Assembly: GCF_900115675.1 (NCBI RefSeq)
Contig: NZ_FOXI01000005.1
Coordinates: 62,001-126,000, forward strand
Length of the DNA stretch: 64,000 bases
Origin: Halolamina pelagica
GTDB taxonomy: Archaea > Halobacteriota > Halobacteria > Halobacteriales > Haloferacaceae
Direction: 5' to 3'
The translations under genes were made by a program, and so were the position numbers. Positions 49,825-60,464 of the stretch are shown piece by piece (within the stretch, counting starts at the first letter, position 1; each line of letters starts with the position of its first letter). The notes below the pieces were generated by a model. The model searched no databases. It saw only the letters and a list, made by a program, of their open reading frames with translations, and was not told the DNA's origin.

Positions 49825-51182
49825 CTCTCGGTGATCCGCACTAACACGTCGTCGCGCTCGCGCGGGAACGGGTCCTTCGCCCGCCCGTCGCGGTTGGACG
49901 TGATGGCGTACAGCGCGCCGTCCGGCCCCTCCTCGACGTGGCGGACCCGCCCGAGTTCGTTCACGAGCAGGTCGTGGCTGGTGACGGTGGAGGCGTCGTC
50001 GAGCCAGTCGGCGTCGTGGCGGACGCCCGTCTCGCCCAGCGCCGGCGGCTCGCCGTCCGGCGGCGTCAGCGTGAACGCCTTCAGCCGCTGGTGGACCAGA
50101 CAGCCCACGAGCAGCCGGTTCGAGAGCGTCGGCGCCGCGTCGCCGCGGTAGAACGTCGAGCCCGACGGCGCCCAGGTCGCGCCCTCGACCTGCGAGCTCG
50201 CGACCGGCGGGCGGTAGTCGGTGTCGGGGTACTCCTCGGCGCTCGCCGCCTCCGGCCAGCCGTAGTTCGTTCCGACTTCCAGCGCGTTCAGCTCGTCGGG
50301 GCCGGTGCCGTGCTCGTTCTCGATCGGCGTCGCGTCCGGGAGCCAGCTGATCCCCTGGGGGTTGCGGTGGCCCAGCGTGAACACCCGCGGGTCGCCGCCG
50401 CTCTCGTTCTCGGGGGCGCCCTCGCCGGTGGGGGTGAGTCGGTGGATCTTCCCCGCCAGTGACGAGGGATCGGCCGCGAGTTCGCCGTCGCCGGCGTCGC
50501 CGGTCGTCACCCAGAGGTAGTTGGCCGGGCCGAACCGCACCCGGCCGCCGTTGTGGATGTTCGCTCTGGTCCCCTCCCGCGCGGGCGCCTCGAGCAACAC
50601 GTTCGCCGGCTCCGCCGGCCGCTCGCTCTCGGGGTCGAAGGCGGCGACCCTGACCACCAGTTCCTGCTCCTCCTCGCCGATGTCGGCGGTGTAACACACG
50701 TACAGCAGCGGCACGTCGGGGTAGTTCGGGTGGACTTCGACGCCCATCGTGCCGCCCTCGCCGCCGTCGACGAACCAGCTGGACTCGTCGCTTCCGGGCT
50801 CGACCGAGCCGGCGTCGATGACGTTCGCCGGCTCGAACAGCGACGTCACCTCGCCGTCGGCGTACCGCAGCACCTGCCCGGTGCGCTGGGTGAGAAAGAG
50901 CTCGCCGTTGTCGGCGAAGGAGAGGTCCCACGGGATCTCGAGCGTCTCGGCCAGCACCTCGACGGAGAGGTCGGGCTCGGCGGCGTCGGTCGGCGCGGAC
51001 CACTCGGGGTCGTAGCCGTCCCAGGCCGTCTCGTCGTGCTCGAGGCTGGGGTCGTACCCTGCCCCCCCGGGACTCGGTGAGTCCGTGGGCGGGTCGCTCG
51101 GCTCGTCGGGGCTGCTACAGCCCGCGAGTCCGATCGTGGAGAGGGCCAGCATCGTCCGACGCGAGAACGTGTCGGGGTCCAT
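49821..51182 (-). CDS. PQQ-dependent sugar dehydrogenase, Tat lipoprotein
   Basis: 453 residues from the ATG at 51182. The N-terminus FSRRTMLALSTIGLAGCSSP combines a twin-arginine motif with a lipobox (LAGC), so export by Tat and lipid anchoring are predicted. An acidic linker follows (residues 23-50). The six-bladed propeller domain shows LEIPWDLSFADNGELFLTQRTGQVLRY, NIHNGGRVRFGPANYLWVTTGDAGD, LGHRNPQGISW and EVGTNYGWPEA, the glucose/sorbosone dehydrogenase pattern. It oxidises sugars outside the cell, with PQQ or no cofactor known in haloarchaea. Confidence 0.9.
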   Translation of the reverse strand: MDPDTFSRRTMLALSTIGLAGCSSPDEPSDPPTDSPSPGGAGYDPSLEHDETAWDGYDPEWSAPTDAAEPDLSVEVLAETLEIPWDLSFADNGELFLTQRTGQVLRYADGEVTSLFEPANVIDAGSVEPGSDESSWFVDGGEGGTMGVEVHPNYPDVPLLYVCYTADIGEEEQELVVRVAAFDPESERPAEPANVLLEAPAREGTRANIHNGGRVRFGPANYLWVTTGDAGDGELAADPSSLAGKIHRLTPTGEGAPENESGGDPRVFTLGHRNPQGISWLPDATPIENEHGTGPDELNALEVGTNYGWPEAASAEEYPDTDYRPPVASSQVEGATWAPSGSTFYRGDAAPTLSNRLLVGCLVHQRLKAFTLTPPDGEPPALGETGVRHDADWLDDASTVTSHDLLVNELGRVRHVEEGPDGALYAITSNRDGRAKDPFPRERDDVLVRITES

Positions 51183-51227
51183 TGTTCGGGTATCCACGAG
51201 CCGGGAGTAAAGGTCTTCTGTCGGCCG

Positions 51228-52436
51228 TCAGGAGACACGGGATCCGTCCGTCGCGACCAGACGTAGTGGCCGACCGACTGTCGACACGGCAGCCACGATG
51301 AGGAATATCCCCCCGAGTGCGGCGACAGCGGTCGTCTCCCCCAGTGCGTCCGCGACCACGCCCGCGCCGATCGCCAGCGGCAGCTTGTAGAGCCTGACGA
51401 GCATCGAGACCGCCGATACCGCCGTCGCCCGCCCGGCGTCGGCGACTGCCTCGCTCACGCGGCCGTTGACGACGGGCAACAGCAGGGCTCGGGAGGCCCG
51501 CTGGGCGACGAACATTGGGAGGGCGGCGATCAGCGTCAACCGTGGGAGCACTAGCACCCCGCTCGTGAGGGCGGGTACGACGATCAGGAGTCGCCGCGTC
51601 CCTAGGCGATCCTCGAGCAGGCCGGCCCGCTGGCTCGCGACGGCCGTGACGCCGCTGAAACTCGCGTACAACAGCCCCAGCGAGAGACCAACCGGGAGGT
51701 GCCCCGGAATCGCCGTCTCAAGTAACGACTCGGCGACGGGCTGGACGTACGTCATCGACGCGCTCAGAACGGCGAAGAACAGGCCGGCGTAGAGCGCGAA
51801 CGACCGGAGTGACGGACGGGAGACGGCCCGTCGGAGCACCCCGAACGTCTCCGCCGCGTTCCGAGTATCGCCCTCGTCGTCGCGATAGGCTCGGTTCTTC
51901 GGGAGCGAAGCTAGCGCCACTAGCCCGAGGAGGTTTAGGCCGGCGCTGGCAAGAAAAGGCCACGCCGGATCGAACCCGTAGAGCGCCCCACCGCCGACGG
52001 CGGTGACGACCGAACTCCACGCCATCACGGCCTCGCCACGGCCGCGGATGCGAGTGAACTCACCGGCGTCGAGGCGCTCGCTGAGTGTGTCGTAGAGCCA
52101 CGCGTCGATACTTCCGGAGGCGAAGGTGAGCCCGAGCGCCCACGGGACGTACAGCACTGCGTAGCCGGCGGCCGAGCGGACGAACACGAACCCCAGCAAC
52201 GACAGCGCCTTGAGCCCGATGCTGAGCCCGATACTGGTCCGCCGACCCAGTCGGTCGCCCACGTAGCCCGTCGGCACCTCGCCGAGGACGACGATCGCTG
52301 CCGACAGCGCGCTCAGCGTCCCGACGACGGTAAAGGAGAGATCCCGGAGCAGGAACAGCGTGAAGATCGGGGAGACGAACCCCACCGACCGGGTCGCCTG
52401 CAGTAGGTAGAACTTCCGCACGACAGTGGAGGGCAT
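51228..52436 (-). CDS. MFS transporter
   Basis: 402 residues from the ATG at 52436. Twelve predicted membrane helices with the MFS signature GYVGDRLGRRTSIGLSIGL between helices 2 and 3 and a repeat in GLLEDRLGTRRLLI between helices 8 and 9. No soluble substrate-specific domain. It resembles drug/proton antiporters; the substrate is unknown. To the eye its third codon positions look less G/C-rich than those of the ribosomal genes around it, a hint of later arrival. It lies downstream of rps7 on the same strand (98 bp). Confidence 0.87.
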   Translation of the reverse strand: MPSTVVRKFYLLQATRSVGFVSPIFTLFLLRDLSFTVVGTLSALSAAIVVLGEVPTGYVGDRLGRRTSIGLSIGLKALSLLGFVFVRSAAGYAVLYVPWALGLTFASGSIDAWLYDTLSERLDAGEFTRIRGRGEAVMAWSSVVTAVGGGALYGFDPAWPFLASAGLNLLGLVALASLPKNRAYRDDEGDTRNAAETFGVLRRAVSRPSLRSFALYAGLFFAVLSASMTYVQPVAESLLETAIPGHLPVGLSLGLLYASFSGVTAVASQRAGLLEDRLGTRRLLIVVPALTSGVLVLPRLTLIAALPMFVAQRASRALLLPVVNGRVSEAVADAGRATAVSAVSMLVRLYKLPLAIGAGVVADALGETTAVAALGGIFLIVAAVSTVGRPLRLVATDGSRVS

Positions 52437-52534
52437 CCTGCGGGGGTCCACGCTGATAGCGCAAAAACGCACCGCAACACCGATCGAACGGCGGCACCGC
52501 TACCCACGTGGAGAACGGAGAGAGGGAGAACCGC

Positions 52535-53164
52535 TTAGCGGGCCGCGGCCGCGACGCGCTCGGTCTCCTCCTTCTGGGAGATCGGGTACGCCTGCACGTC
52601 GTAGTCGGCGGCGCCGATCAGCTGCTGGGCGAGCGCCTCGGCAGCCGGCGTCGTCGTGTTTCGCGAGGCGTTGAGCGTGCCCTGCGCGATGAACTTCAGG
52701 CCCTGGTCGACGCGGCGCTGGGGCGCCACGTCGACGGCTTTCGGGACCGAGATCCCGCCGTACTTCAGGCGGACGGTCTCCTCACGCGGCGCGGCGTTCT
52801 CGACCGCCGTGACGAGCACCTGCGCCGGGTTCTCGTCGGTCTGCTCGTGGACGATGTCGAAGGCGTCCCGCACGATGCGGGTCGTCTTCTGTTTGTGACC
52901 GGTGTTGTCCTCGGTCTGCATCAGCCGGTTGATCAGGCGCTCGACCACGCTGATCTCGGACTTCTCGAACTGCTTGCCGGCGTGGCGACCCATCGTGTGT
53001 GCGACGGGCGTCACGGTGAGGTAGTTCTGGGTCGAGGGGTCGGAGTACTCGATCTCGCTCACGTCCCACTCGCCGAACAGCTTCGCGCCCGTGGCGGACG
53101 ACTCCTCCTCGGCCTCGGCGTCGACCTCCTCGGTCTCGGCCTCGGCGGCTTCTTCCTCGCTCAT
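52535..53164 (-). CDS. rps7: Ribosomal protein S7 (uS7)
   Basis: 209 residues. An acidic N-terminal extension (residues 1-25) precedes the S7 core: [96 protein letters not shown]. The start overlaps the rps12 stop (ATGA). It organises the 3' domain of 16S rRNA in the small subunit. Confidence 0.97.
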   Translation of the reverse strand: MSEEEAAEAETEEVDAEAEEESSATGAKLFGEWDVSEIEYSDPSTQNYLTVTPVAHTMGRHAGKQFEKSEISVVERLINRLMQTEDNTGHKQKTTRIVRDAFDIVHEQTDENPAQVLVTAVENAAPREETVRLKYGGISVPKAVDVAPQRRVDQGLKFIAQGTLNASRNTTTPAAEALAQQLIGAADYDVQAYPISQKEETERVAAAAR

Positions 53165-53589
53165 CTGACGGGTTTCTCCGCGTTCCCGCGAACCAGTTCG
53201 ATCAGCGACACGCCGTTGACCTTCTCGACCTTGTAGTTGACACCGGAGATGTCACCCATCGCACGACCCTTCGAGCCACCGATCCCGGCGATGGTGACCT
53301 CGTCGTGCTCGTCGATGAACGAGATCGCGCCGTCACCGGGACAGAACGCCGTGACCTGCTTCCCGTTCTTGATCAGCTGGACCCGGACGCACTTCCGGAT
53401 GGCCGAGTTCGGCTGCTTCGCCTCGATGCCGACCTTCTCCAGCACGATCCCTCGACCCTGGGGCGCTCCCTCGAGCGGGTCGGACTTCTCCTTCAGTCCT
53501 CGTTCTCGGCGCGCGTACTCCGAGTCGGACCACCGCCGCTTCTGGCGGTCCTTCTTGAGTTTGCGCGCGGCGTATTTGCCGTTCGCCAT
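53161..53589 (-). CDS. rps12: Ribosomal protein S12 (uS12)
   Basis: 142 residues from the ATG at 53589. It begins [20 protein letters not shown] and carries [41 protein letters not shown], the decoding-centre loop with the P-N-S-A motif. Translationally coupled to rps7. Upstream lies a 410-bp gap with a gene remnant, whereas nusA usually follows closely in related operons. Confidence 0.97.
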   Translation of the reverse strand: MANGKYAARKLKKDRQKRRWSDSEYARRERGLKEKSDPLEGAPQGRGIVLEKVGIEAKQPNSAIRKCVRVQLIKNGKQVTAFCPGDGAISFIDEHDEVTIAGIGGSKGRAMGDISGVNYKVEKVNGVSLIELVRGNAEKPVR

Positions 53590-53689
53590 ACCACAACTCC
53601 CCCACGGAGCCACTTAAGCGTCCCCTTTCGGAGAGGCGGGACGGGCGCAGAACTGATTAGCGGTATCGCTAATCGGATCTGAGCGCGTT

Positions 53690-53983
53690 TCACTGCTCGG
53701 TCGACGACGGCGTCTCGGTCGCCGCCACGGGAATCCCGGTCGACCACCTGTCGACGCCCCAGTCGAGCCAGACGCGGTCGTCGTCCCCCGTCCCGTAGCG
53801 TACCGTCGACGGGCTGAGTTCCCGTTTCCCCCCGCATCGAGGCTCGCAGTCACGAGATCCGACCCGGACGCGGGGGTCCGACAGGCTCACACCGAACGTC
53901 CCCGGCCCCTCGCCACGGTTCGTCACCGCGAACGAGACCGTTACCCACGTCTCCTGTCGAACGGTCCGGATAAATGCTTCGTG
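53690..53983 (-). pseudogene. Possible C-terminal remnant of an exported or surface protein
   Basis: On the minus strand an in-frame stretch ends with TGA at 53690. It includes ETWVTVSFAVTNRGEGPGTF and later RVWLDWGVDRWSTGIPVAAT, which looks like a beta-sandwich (CARDB-like) domain. A GTG at 53926 could start a 78-residue product, but the domain begins upstream of it and runs into the nusA end in another frame without a start. It may be a decayed 3' end of a lost gene, or a small secreted-protein gene with an unrecognised start. Low certainty. Confidence 0.3.
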
Positions 53984-53999
53984 GGGCGAGTGCCCCGAC

Positions 54000-54422
54000 T
54001 CAGGCCAACTGCACGTCGTCCAGGTCGAAGTGCCGGGCCGCCAGCCGTCGGGCGGCCTCGATCGACTCGCCGTCGGCGCCGATGGCGACCCCGCGGTCGG
54101 CCTGGGCGACCTCGACGTACGCGACGGTGCTGCCGCCCTGCGTCGAGAGGGTGACGTTACGCACGGCCGCGGGCGCGAGGCAGTTGGCGACGAACGCGGC
54201 CGGCTCGTCGGCGTCCTCGACGAGGTCGACCCGGGTCCCCAACTGCTCCTCGACGGCGTCGACCGTCCGGCCGTCGGGACCGATCGCCGCCCCCATCTCG
54301 CCCGCCGGGATCAGGAACACCACGCGGTCGTCGTCGACGAGGCAGTCGACCGGCGTGACGCCGGTCACCTCGGCGAAGGCGCCGATGTACTGCCGGGCCT
54401 CGTCCGACAGCGTCAGCGTCAT
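54000..54422 (-). CDS. nusA: NusA-like transcription factor with KH domains
   Basis: 140 residues from the ATG at 54422. Two KH domains without the bacterial N-terminal part: the pattern GAAIGPDGRTVDAVEEQLG (GxxG loop IGPDG) and RGVAIGADGESIEAARRLAARHF (IGADG). It lies in the canonical archaeal position between rpoA2 and rps12. It probably binds RNA near the polymerase; exact role in archaea is open. Its start is 49 bp downstream of the rpoA2 stop. Confidence 0.92.
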   Translation of the reverse strand: MTLTLSDEARQYIGAFAEVTGVTPVDCLVDDDRVVFLIPAGEMGAAIGPDGRTVDAVEEQLGTRVDLVEDADEPAAFVANCLAPAAVRNVTLSTQGGSTVAYVEVAQADRGVAIGADGESIEAARRLAARHFDLDDVQLA

Positions 54423-54471
54423 CGACGCCACCTCCGGGCTGGCGGCTGCGTCGGTGGGCGGCGCCGATCCA

Positions 54472-55710
54472 TCAGTCGTCGGCGGACTTCATCGCGCTGC
54501 CCGAGCCCATACGGAGGTCCACGTCGCCGGTCCCGATGGAGACGGGCTTCCCGACGATGACGTTCTCGATGACGCCGTCGAGGTCGTCGACCTCGCCGTG
54601 GACGGCGGCGTCGAGCAGGTGGTTCACCGTGACCTCGAACGCCGCGCGGGCGAGCACGGAGTCCTTGGACCCCGAGATGCCGTGGCGGCCGATCGACTCG
54701 ATGGTGCCGGGGTTGGTCATGATGTCCGCCACCAGCATCAGGTGCCGGACGTTCACGTCGTCGAGCCCCTGTTCGGCCAGCGTCTCGTGGGTCTCGTTGA
54801 TGATGGTCTCGCGGGCGGCCTCGATCCCGAGTTCCTCGTTGATCTCGTGGATGTTGTTACACGTCGACCGGGAGGTGTCGACGCCCTCGATCTCGAGCAC
54901 GTCGCCGAAGGCCGACCCCTCGGTGTAGAGGACGAACTCCTCCTCGTCGCGGTCCTCGAGCTCCTCCTTGCGGATCACGACGCGGGAGACCTCCTCGATC
55001 CCCTTGAACACGACCTCGCGGAGCTCCTCGACCAGTTGGAGCAGCTCGCGGTAGCTGGGCTGCTCGGGGCCGAAGGCGATGGTCGTGCCCTTGCGCTTGG
55101 TCGCGACCTTGAGTTCGCTCTCGATGGTGTCCTGGATCTCCTCGGCGATCTCGCCCACGTCGTCGTAGGTGGGCCAGCGCTTCTGGAGGGTCTCCTCGTT
55201 GAGGTCGATGGTGACCTGCATGTCCGCGACGTTGGTCGAGACGTTCCCGAGCGCGAGGATCTTGGTGGCCTCGATCTGCCAGACGACCTCGCGGGCCTTG
55301 TCGCGGTCGGTCGCGTACTCCTCCTCGAGGTGGACGGTCATCGTCGGCGTGTCCGGCGTCTTCCGGGCGTCGACGAGCTCGATCAGCCGGGGCAGCCCCT
55401 GTGTCACGTCGATCTCCGCGACGCCCGCGAAGTGGAACGTGTTCATCGTGAGTTGGGTCCCCGGTTCGCCGATCGACTGCGCCGACACCGTCCCGACGGG
55501 GTCGAGCGCGTCGACGCGGGTGTCCTCGTACCGGGCGACCACGGCCTTGACGATCTCCTCGATCTCCTCGGCGGTCGCGCCCTCGTTCTCCTCGATGGCG
55601 CCGTAGATGCGGTCCTTCAGTCGGCGCGGGAGCTCGGTGTCCTCGACCAGCGCCTCGGTCGCCTCGTCGACGTGCTCGAAGCTCTCGGGGAGCGCCTCGG
55701 CGTCAGTCAT
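54472..55710 (-). CDS. rpoA2: RNA polymerase subunit A'' (Rpo1C)
   Basis: 412 residues. C-terminal part of the largest subunit with the trigger-loop/bridge region [39 protein letters not shown] and [48 protein letters not shown]. The start overlaps the rpoA1 stop by eight bases. Together with A' it forms the catalytic clamp half of RNA polymerase. Confidence 0.98.
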   Translation of the reverse strand: MTDAEALPESFEHVDEATEALVEDTELPRRLKDRIYGAIEENEGATAEEIEEIVKAVVARYEDTRVDALDPVGTVSAQSIGEPGTQLTMNTFHFAGVAEIDVTQGLPRLIELVDARKTPDTPTMTVHLEEEYATDRDKAREVVWQIEATKILALGNVSTNVADMQVTIDLNEETLQKRWPTYDDVGEIAEEIQDTIESELKVATKRKGTTIAFGPEQPSYRELLQLVEELREVVFKGIEEVSRVVIRKEELEDRDEEEFVLYTEGSAFGDVLEIEGVDTSRSTCNNIHEINEELGIEAARETIINETHETLAEQGLDDVNVRHLMLVADIMTNPGTIESIGRHGISGSKDSVLARAAFEVTVNHLLDAAVHGEVDDLDGVIENVIVGKPVSIGTGDVDLRMGSGSAMKSADD

Positions 55711-58630
55711 CGCTTACCCCCTGTCCCGCCTTGTTCAGGCCGGGACCGGCGAACTCCGAGAGGTTGGTCTCCTGGGTCTGCTCGCCGAGGAAGCGGGCCT
55801 TCTGCTCCTCGCTGCTGAACTCCTTGTCCAGCACGCGCTGGGTGATCGCCTCCACGTTGACGGGGTCGTCCTCGTCGGAGGAGACTTTCACCGGCGAGGT
55901 GCCGTCCTCGCCGAACTCGAACTGGACGACGGTGCCGGAGGTGTCCCGGACGGTGCCGTCGTACTGTGCCTCGAGTTCCGAGAGCGCGTTGATCAGTCGG
56001 CGCTGGAGGTAGCCGGACTTGGAGGTCCGGACTGCCGTGTCGACCAGCCCCTCGCGGCCACCCATCGCGTGGAAGAAGAACTCCCGCGGGGTGAGGCCGG
56101 AGCGGTAGGAGTTCTCGACGAATCCGTGGGGTTTCGCCGAGAGGTCGCCCGGCTCGAAGTGGCTGAGGGTGCGGCCCTCGTAGCCGCGGTTGATGCGCTC
56201 GCCGCTGACGGTCTGCTGGCCGACGGAGCCGGCCATCTGGGTCAGGTTCAGCATCGACCCACGCGCGCCGGACTGGGCCATGACCACGGCCGGGTTGTCG
56301 TCGGCGAAGTGGTCGTCGGCGATCTCCCCGGCGGAGTCACGCGCCTTGCCCAGCGTCTGCATGATCTTGAGTTCGAGCGTCTCGTCGACGGTCCGGCCGG
56401 GGATCGAGTTCAGATCGCCCGCCCGGTACGTCTCGATCAGCTCGTCGATGCGCTCGTGGGCGTCGTCGATGGCCTCGTCGACCTGCTCGCTCGCCTCCGG
56501 CGGGATCGACTCGTCGTCGATCCCGATCGAGAACCCGAAGTGCATGATCGAGCGCATCGCGAGCGTCGCCACCTCGTTGACGAACACCCGGGCGCGCGTC
56601 TTCGAGTAATCCTTCGTGATGGTGTCGACGATGTCGCCGCCGAAGGCGCCGATGGCGCCCTCGTCGATGGTGCCCTGCAGGAGCTGGCCGTCGTCGATGA
56701 CGACCTCGTCGTCGGCCTCGGAGCGGAACTCGAGGTTGAGGTCGTCCGGCAGGAGTTCGGAGAACACGGTCCGGCCCTCCCAGACCGGCTGCCCGTCCTC
56801 CTCGCCGTCGGGCTCGGGGAGCTCGTCGACGCTGGTCGCACGCAGCAGGTCCAGCGCCTGGTTCTCGGTGAACGTCGGGTTGTTCCGAGTCAGCAGGTAG
56901 GTGCCACTGATGTGGTCCTGGATCGCGCCGATGATGTTCTCACCGAAGCGCGGGCTGAGCATCTGTTCCTGGACCCGCATCAGCACGCGGGCCTCGGCAC
57001 GCGCCTCCTCGTTCTGGAGCGCGTGCATGTTCATCTCGTCGCCGTCGAAGTCGGCGTTGTACGGCGTACAGACCGTCGTGTTCAGCCGGAACGTCTTGTA
57101 CGGCATCACGACCACCTCGTGGGCCATGATGGACATCCGGTGCAGCGACGGCTGTCGGTTGAACACGATGATGTCGCCGTCGGTCAGGTGTCGGGAGACC
57201 TCCCAGTCGGGTTCGACCTTCTCGGCGAGCTCCTCGCAGTTCTTCTCGGTCACCTTCAGCCGGCGACCGTCGGGGCGCTTGACGTAGTTGGCGCCGGGGT
57301 GGCCCTCGGGGCCGTTCCGGACGTACGTCTTCGCCTCCTCGAGGTTGCGCTCGGAGACGTTCATCGTCTGGGTCATCTCCCGCGCGACGCGCTCGGGGAC
57401 GCCGACCTCGTTCAGGGAGAGGGTCGGGTCCGGCGAGATGACGGTCCGCGCCGAGAAGTTCACGCGCTTCCCGGACAGCGAGCCGCGGAAGCGACCCTCC
57501 TTCCCCTTGAGTCGCTGGGAGAGGGTCTTCAGCGGCCGGCCGGAGCGGTGCCGGGCCGGCGGCGTCCCGGAGATCTCGTTGTCGACGAACGTGGTGACGT
57601 GGTACTGCAGCAGCTCCCAGAGGTCCTCGATGATCAGCTGGGGCGCACCCGCCTCGCGGTTCTCCATGAACCGCTGGTTGATGCGGATGATGTCGACCAG
57701 CTTGTGGGTCAGGTCGTCCTCGGAGCGCTGGCCGTTGTCAAGCGTGATCGAGGGGCGGGTGGTGACCGGCGGCACCGGCAGCACCGTCATGATCATCCAC
57801 TCGGGCCGGGAGGTCTCGGGGTTGACGCCGATGTTCGCCAGGTCCTCGTCCGGGATGTCCTCGAACCAGTCCCGGATGTCGCTGGGCATCAGCTTGTTCT
57901 CGTCCTCCTCGGTGAGGTCGATGTCGAGCGCCTTCTCCAGCGCCTTGCGGTCCTCCTCGCGCGGGCGGAACTCGCCGCCGAGGATGTCGTTGACCCGGTC
58001 GAGCGCGATGCCGGTCTCGTCGGCGAGTTCGGTCGGGGCCATCCCGGCGTCGTCCTCCTCCTCGTCGGGCTGCATCGCCTCGGCGATGATCTCGGAGTAC
58101 TCCGCGGCCAGAACGTCCTGGACCTCGTAGTAGGTGGTCGGCTTCTCGTGTTTGATGTCGTACTGGGTCTCGCCGCAGTACGGACACCGCGAGGTCTTCC
58201 GGGCCTGCCGGATCGCCGCCTTCAGCACGTCGTCGGGGTCGTCGCCGAGCTCCTTGGCGCGCTCGAGCCGGTCGGCGAACTCCTCCTGCTCGTCCTCGGT
58301 CAGGGAGAGCCGGCCGCACTCCCGACACGTGCCACGCAGCAGGCGACGGATCAGCTTCGCGAAGCCGACGTGGATCACCGGCGCCGCGAGCTCGATGTGC
58401 CCGAAGTGGCCGTTACACGAACCGGAGTGCTGGCCGCAGGTCCGACACTCCAGCCCGGGGTCGATGACCCCCAGTCGGGGGTCCATGAGCCCCATGTCGA
58501 TGGGGTAGCCGTCGTCGTCGTACGTGTCGGCGGTGATCACCTTCGTCGCACTCATGTCCCGGTACGTCTCCGGGTCCATCAGGCCGAAGCTGATCTTGCC
58601 GATCTCCTTGGGTGAGCCTGAGATTGACAT
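55703..58630 (-). CDS. rpoA1: RNA polymerase subunit A' (Rpo1N)
   Basis: 975 residues. The absolutely conserved catalytic NADFDGD is at about 525-531 (Mg-binding aspartates). Zinc sites are near the N-terminus (Cys62/65/72 with His75/78; Cys102/105 with Cys149/152). Further marks include [16 protein letters not shown] and [15 protein letters not shown]. No intein was seen. Its start follows the rpoB1 stop directly with no spacer. Confidence 0.98.
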   Translation of the reverse strand: MSISGSPKEIGKISFGLMDPETYRDMSATKVITADTYDDDGYPIDMGLMDPRLGVIDPGLECRTCGQHSGSCNGHFGHIELAAPVIHVGFAKLIRRLLRGTCRECGRLSLTEDEQEEFADRLERAKELGDDPDDVLKAAIRQARKTSRCPYCGETQYDIKHEKPTTYYEVQDVLAAEYSEIIAEAMQPDEEEDDAGMAPTELADETGIALDRVNDILGGEFRPREEDRKALEKALDIDLTEEDENKLMPSDIRDWFEDIPDEDLANIGVNPETSRPEWMIMTVLPVPPVTTRPSITLDNGQRSEDDLTHKLVDIIRINQRFMENREAGAPQLIIEDLWELLQYHVTTFVDNEISGTPPARHRSGRPLKTLSQRLKGKEGRFRGSLSGKRVNFSARTVISPDPTLSLNEVGVPERVAREMTQTMNVSERNLEEAKTYVRNGPEGHPGANYVKRPDGRRLKVTEKNCEELAEKVEPDWEVSRHLTDGDIIVFNRQPSLHRMSIMAHEVVVMPYKTFRLNTTVCTPYNADFDGDEMNMHALQNEEARAEARVLMRVQEQMLSPRFGENIIGAIQDHISGTYLLTRNNPTFTENQALDLLRATSVDELPEPDGEEDGQPVWEGRTVFSELLPDDLNLEFRSEADDEVVIDDGQLLQGTIDEGAIGAFGGDIVDTITKDYSKTRARVFVNEVATLAMRSIMHFGFSIGIDDESIPPEASEQVDEAIDDAHERIDELIETYRAGDLNSIPGRTVDETLELKIMQTLGKARDSAGEIADDHFADDNPAVVMAQSGARGSMLNLTQMAGSVGQQTVSGERINRGYEGRTLSHFEPGDLSAKPHGFVENSYRSGLTPREFFFHAMGGREGLVDTAVRTSKSGYLQRRLINALSELEAQYDGTVRDTSGTVVQFEFGEDGTSPVKVSSDEDDPVNVEAITQRVLDKEFSSEEQKARFLGEQTQETNLSEFAGPGLNKAGQGVSDD

Positions 58631-60463
58631 TTATACTGCGTCCTCCAGTTCGAGTTTGGGTCGGATGCCGAGCGCTTTCATCTCGTCGAGCAGCAGCTTG
58701 AACGCGTAGCTGACCTCCAACTCGTGGATGTTGTCCTCGTCCTTCGTGACGGGGTCGTACACCCGGCGCTGCTCCACGTCCTCCACCGCGACCATCCCGG
58801 TGTCCTCCGAGATGTACACCGTCTCGCGGTCCGAGGAGTCGAGCAGTCGTTCCTTCAGCGCCATCGCGGCGCCGTGGCCGATGAGCACCTCGCGCTCCAT
58901 CTCCCCCACACGCAGGCCACCCTCGCGGGCGCGACCTTCGGTGGGCTGGCGGGTGAGCACCTGCACCGGCCCGCGGGAGCGGGCGTGCAGCTTGTTGCTC
59001 ACCATGTGGTACAGCTTGTGGTAGAAGATGGTGCCGACGAAGATCTCGGCCTCGATCTTCTCGCCGGTGACGCCGGAGTACATGACTTCCTTGCCCGAGG
59101 ACTTGAAGCCGTGCTCCTCGAGGCTGTCCCGGAGCTTGTCCTCGCCCTCGCCCTGGAACGGCGTGCCGTCGACACGCCGGCCCTCGAGCGAGCCGACCTT
59201 GCCGCCGAGCATCTCCAGCACGTGGCCCACGGTCATCCGTGACGGGAGCGCGTGGGGGTTCATCACGAGGTCGGGGATCAGCCCCTCCTCGGTGAACGGC
59301 ATGTCCTCCTGGGGTGCGAGGTGGCCGATGACGCCCTTCTGGCCGTGCCGGGACGCGAACTTGTCCCCGAGCTCGGGGATCCGCTCGTCCCGCACGGAGA
59401 CCTTCGAGAGCTTCGAGCCGTCCTCGCCCTCCATCAGCGTGACCGTGTCGACGATGCCGTCCTCGCCGGAGCGCATCGTGACCGAGGTCTCGCGGCGCTT
59501 CTGGGGCGACAGGCCGCCGAGGTCCTCCTGCTCCTCGAGGAACCGTGGCGGCGAGGTCTTGCCGAGCAGCACCGAGCTCTCGTCGACCCTCGTCTCGGGG
59601 TTGACCAGGCCGTCCTCGTCGAGGTGAGTGTAGGCGTCCTCGCCGCGTGCGCCGCGCACGTCCTGCGAGGGCGTCTCGAAGCGGTCCTCCTGGCCGCCGG
59701 GGTAGCGTCGCTCCTCACCCTCGTAGGTGCGGAAGAAGTGCGAGCGGGCGAGGCCGCGCTCGACCGAGCCCTGGTTCATGACCAGCGCGTCCTCGATGTT
59801 GAACCCCTCGTAGGACATGACCGCGACCGTGAAGTTCTGGGCCGCGGGGCGCTCGTCGAACCCGATCTGTTCGGTGGTCTGCGTCTTGACCATCGACAGC
59901 TGCGGGTAGTGCAGGAGGTGCTGGCGCGTGTCGGGCCGGATCCGGTAGTTCGCGCTCGGGAGCCCGAGTGACTGCTTCATCATCCCGGCACCCATCGTGA
60001 TACGCGGCGACGCGTTGTGCTCGGGGTAGGGGATCATCCCGGCGCCGATGCCGAAGATGAGCTGGGGGTCGACCTCGAGGTGGGTGTGGTTCTCGGTGAT
60101 GTCACCCTCGTCGACGGCGACGAGGATGTCCTCCTCCTCCTCGGCGTCGATGAACTCGATGATCCCGCGGTCGACGAGGTCGTCGAACTCGAGTTCGTCG
60201 TTCTCGACGGCCTCGATGTGCTCGTCGGTCAGTCGCGGCTCGCCGTCGTCGACGACGATCAGCGGCCGTCGCGCGCGGCCGGAGTCCGCGTTGACGATGA
60301 CCTCGCGGGTGCGGTCCTTGACCGCGACGTTGACCATCTCGCTGACCTCGCCGCTGCGGCGGGACTCTCGGATCTGTGCTGCCAGTTCCTCGGGGTCCGG
60401 GTGGGTCCCCACGAGGCTGCCGTTGACGTAGACCTTCGCAGGCCGTTCTTGTTTTCCTGCCAT
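58631..60463 (-). CDS. rpoB1: RNA polymerase subunit B' (Rpo2C)
   Basis: 610 residues. Core motifs include [34 protein letters not shown] (from residue 366) and [45 protein letters not shown]. The C-terminal zinc ribbon present in most archaeal and eukaryotic homologues is degenerate. Residues 551-580 ([12 protein letters not shown]...) hold acidic or Ser residues in place of cysteine, and the whole subunit has no cysteine. One base separates its start from the rpoB2 stop. Confidence 0.98.
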   Translation of the reverse strand: MAGKQERPAKVYVNGSLVGTHPDPEELAAQIRESRRSGEVSEMVNVAVKDRTREVIVNADSGRARRPLIVVDDGEPRLTDEHIEAVENDELEFDDLVDRGIIEFIDAEEEEDILVAVDEGDITENHTHLEVDPQLIFGIGAGMIPYPEHNASPRITMGAGMMKQSLGLPSANYRIRPDTRQHLLHYPQLSMVKTQTTEQIGFDERPAAQNFTVAVMSYEGFNIEDALVMNQGSVERGLARSHFFRTYEGEERRYPGGQEDRFETPSQDVRGARGEDAYTHLDEDGLVNPETRVDESSVLLGKTSPPRFLEEQEDLGGLSPQKRRETSVTMRSGEDGIVDTVTLMEGEDGSKLSKVSVRDERIPELGDKFASRHGQKGVIGHLAPQEDMPFTEEGLIPDLVMNPHALPSRMTVGHVLEMLGGKVGSLEGRRVDGTPFQGEGEDKLRDSLEEHGFKSSGKEVMYSGVTGEKIEAEIFVGTIFYHKLYHMVSNKLHARSRGPVQVLTRQPTEGRAREGGLRVGEMEREVLIGHGAAMALKERLLDSSDRETVYISEDTGMVAVEDVEQRRVYDPVTKDEDNIHELEVSYAFKLLLDEMKALGIRPKLELEDAV

Positions 60464-60464
60464 C

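Noticed and set aside
55607-58615. 1002-residue plus-strand open frame opposite rpoA1
   Set aside because: Antisense of the A' subunit, no protein-like motif.
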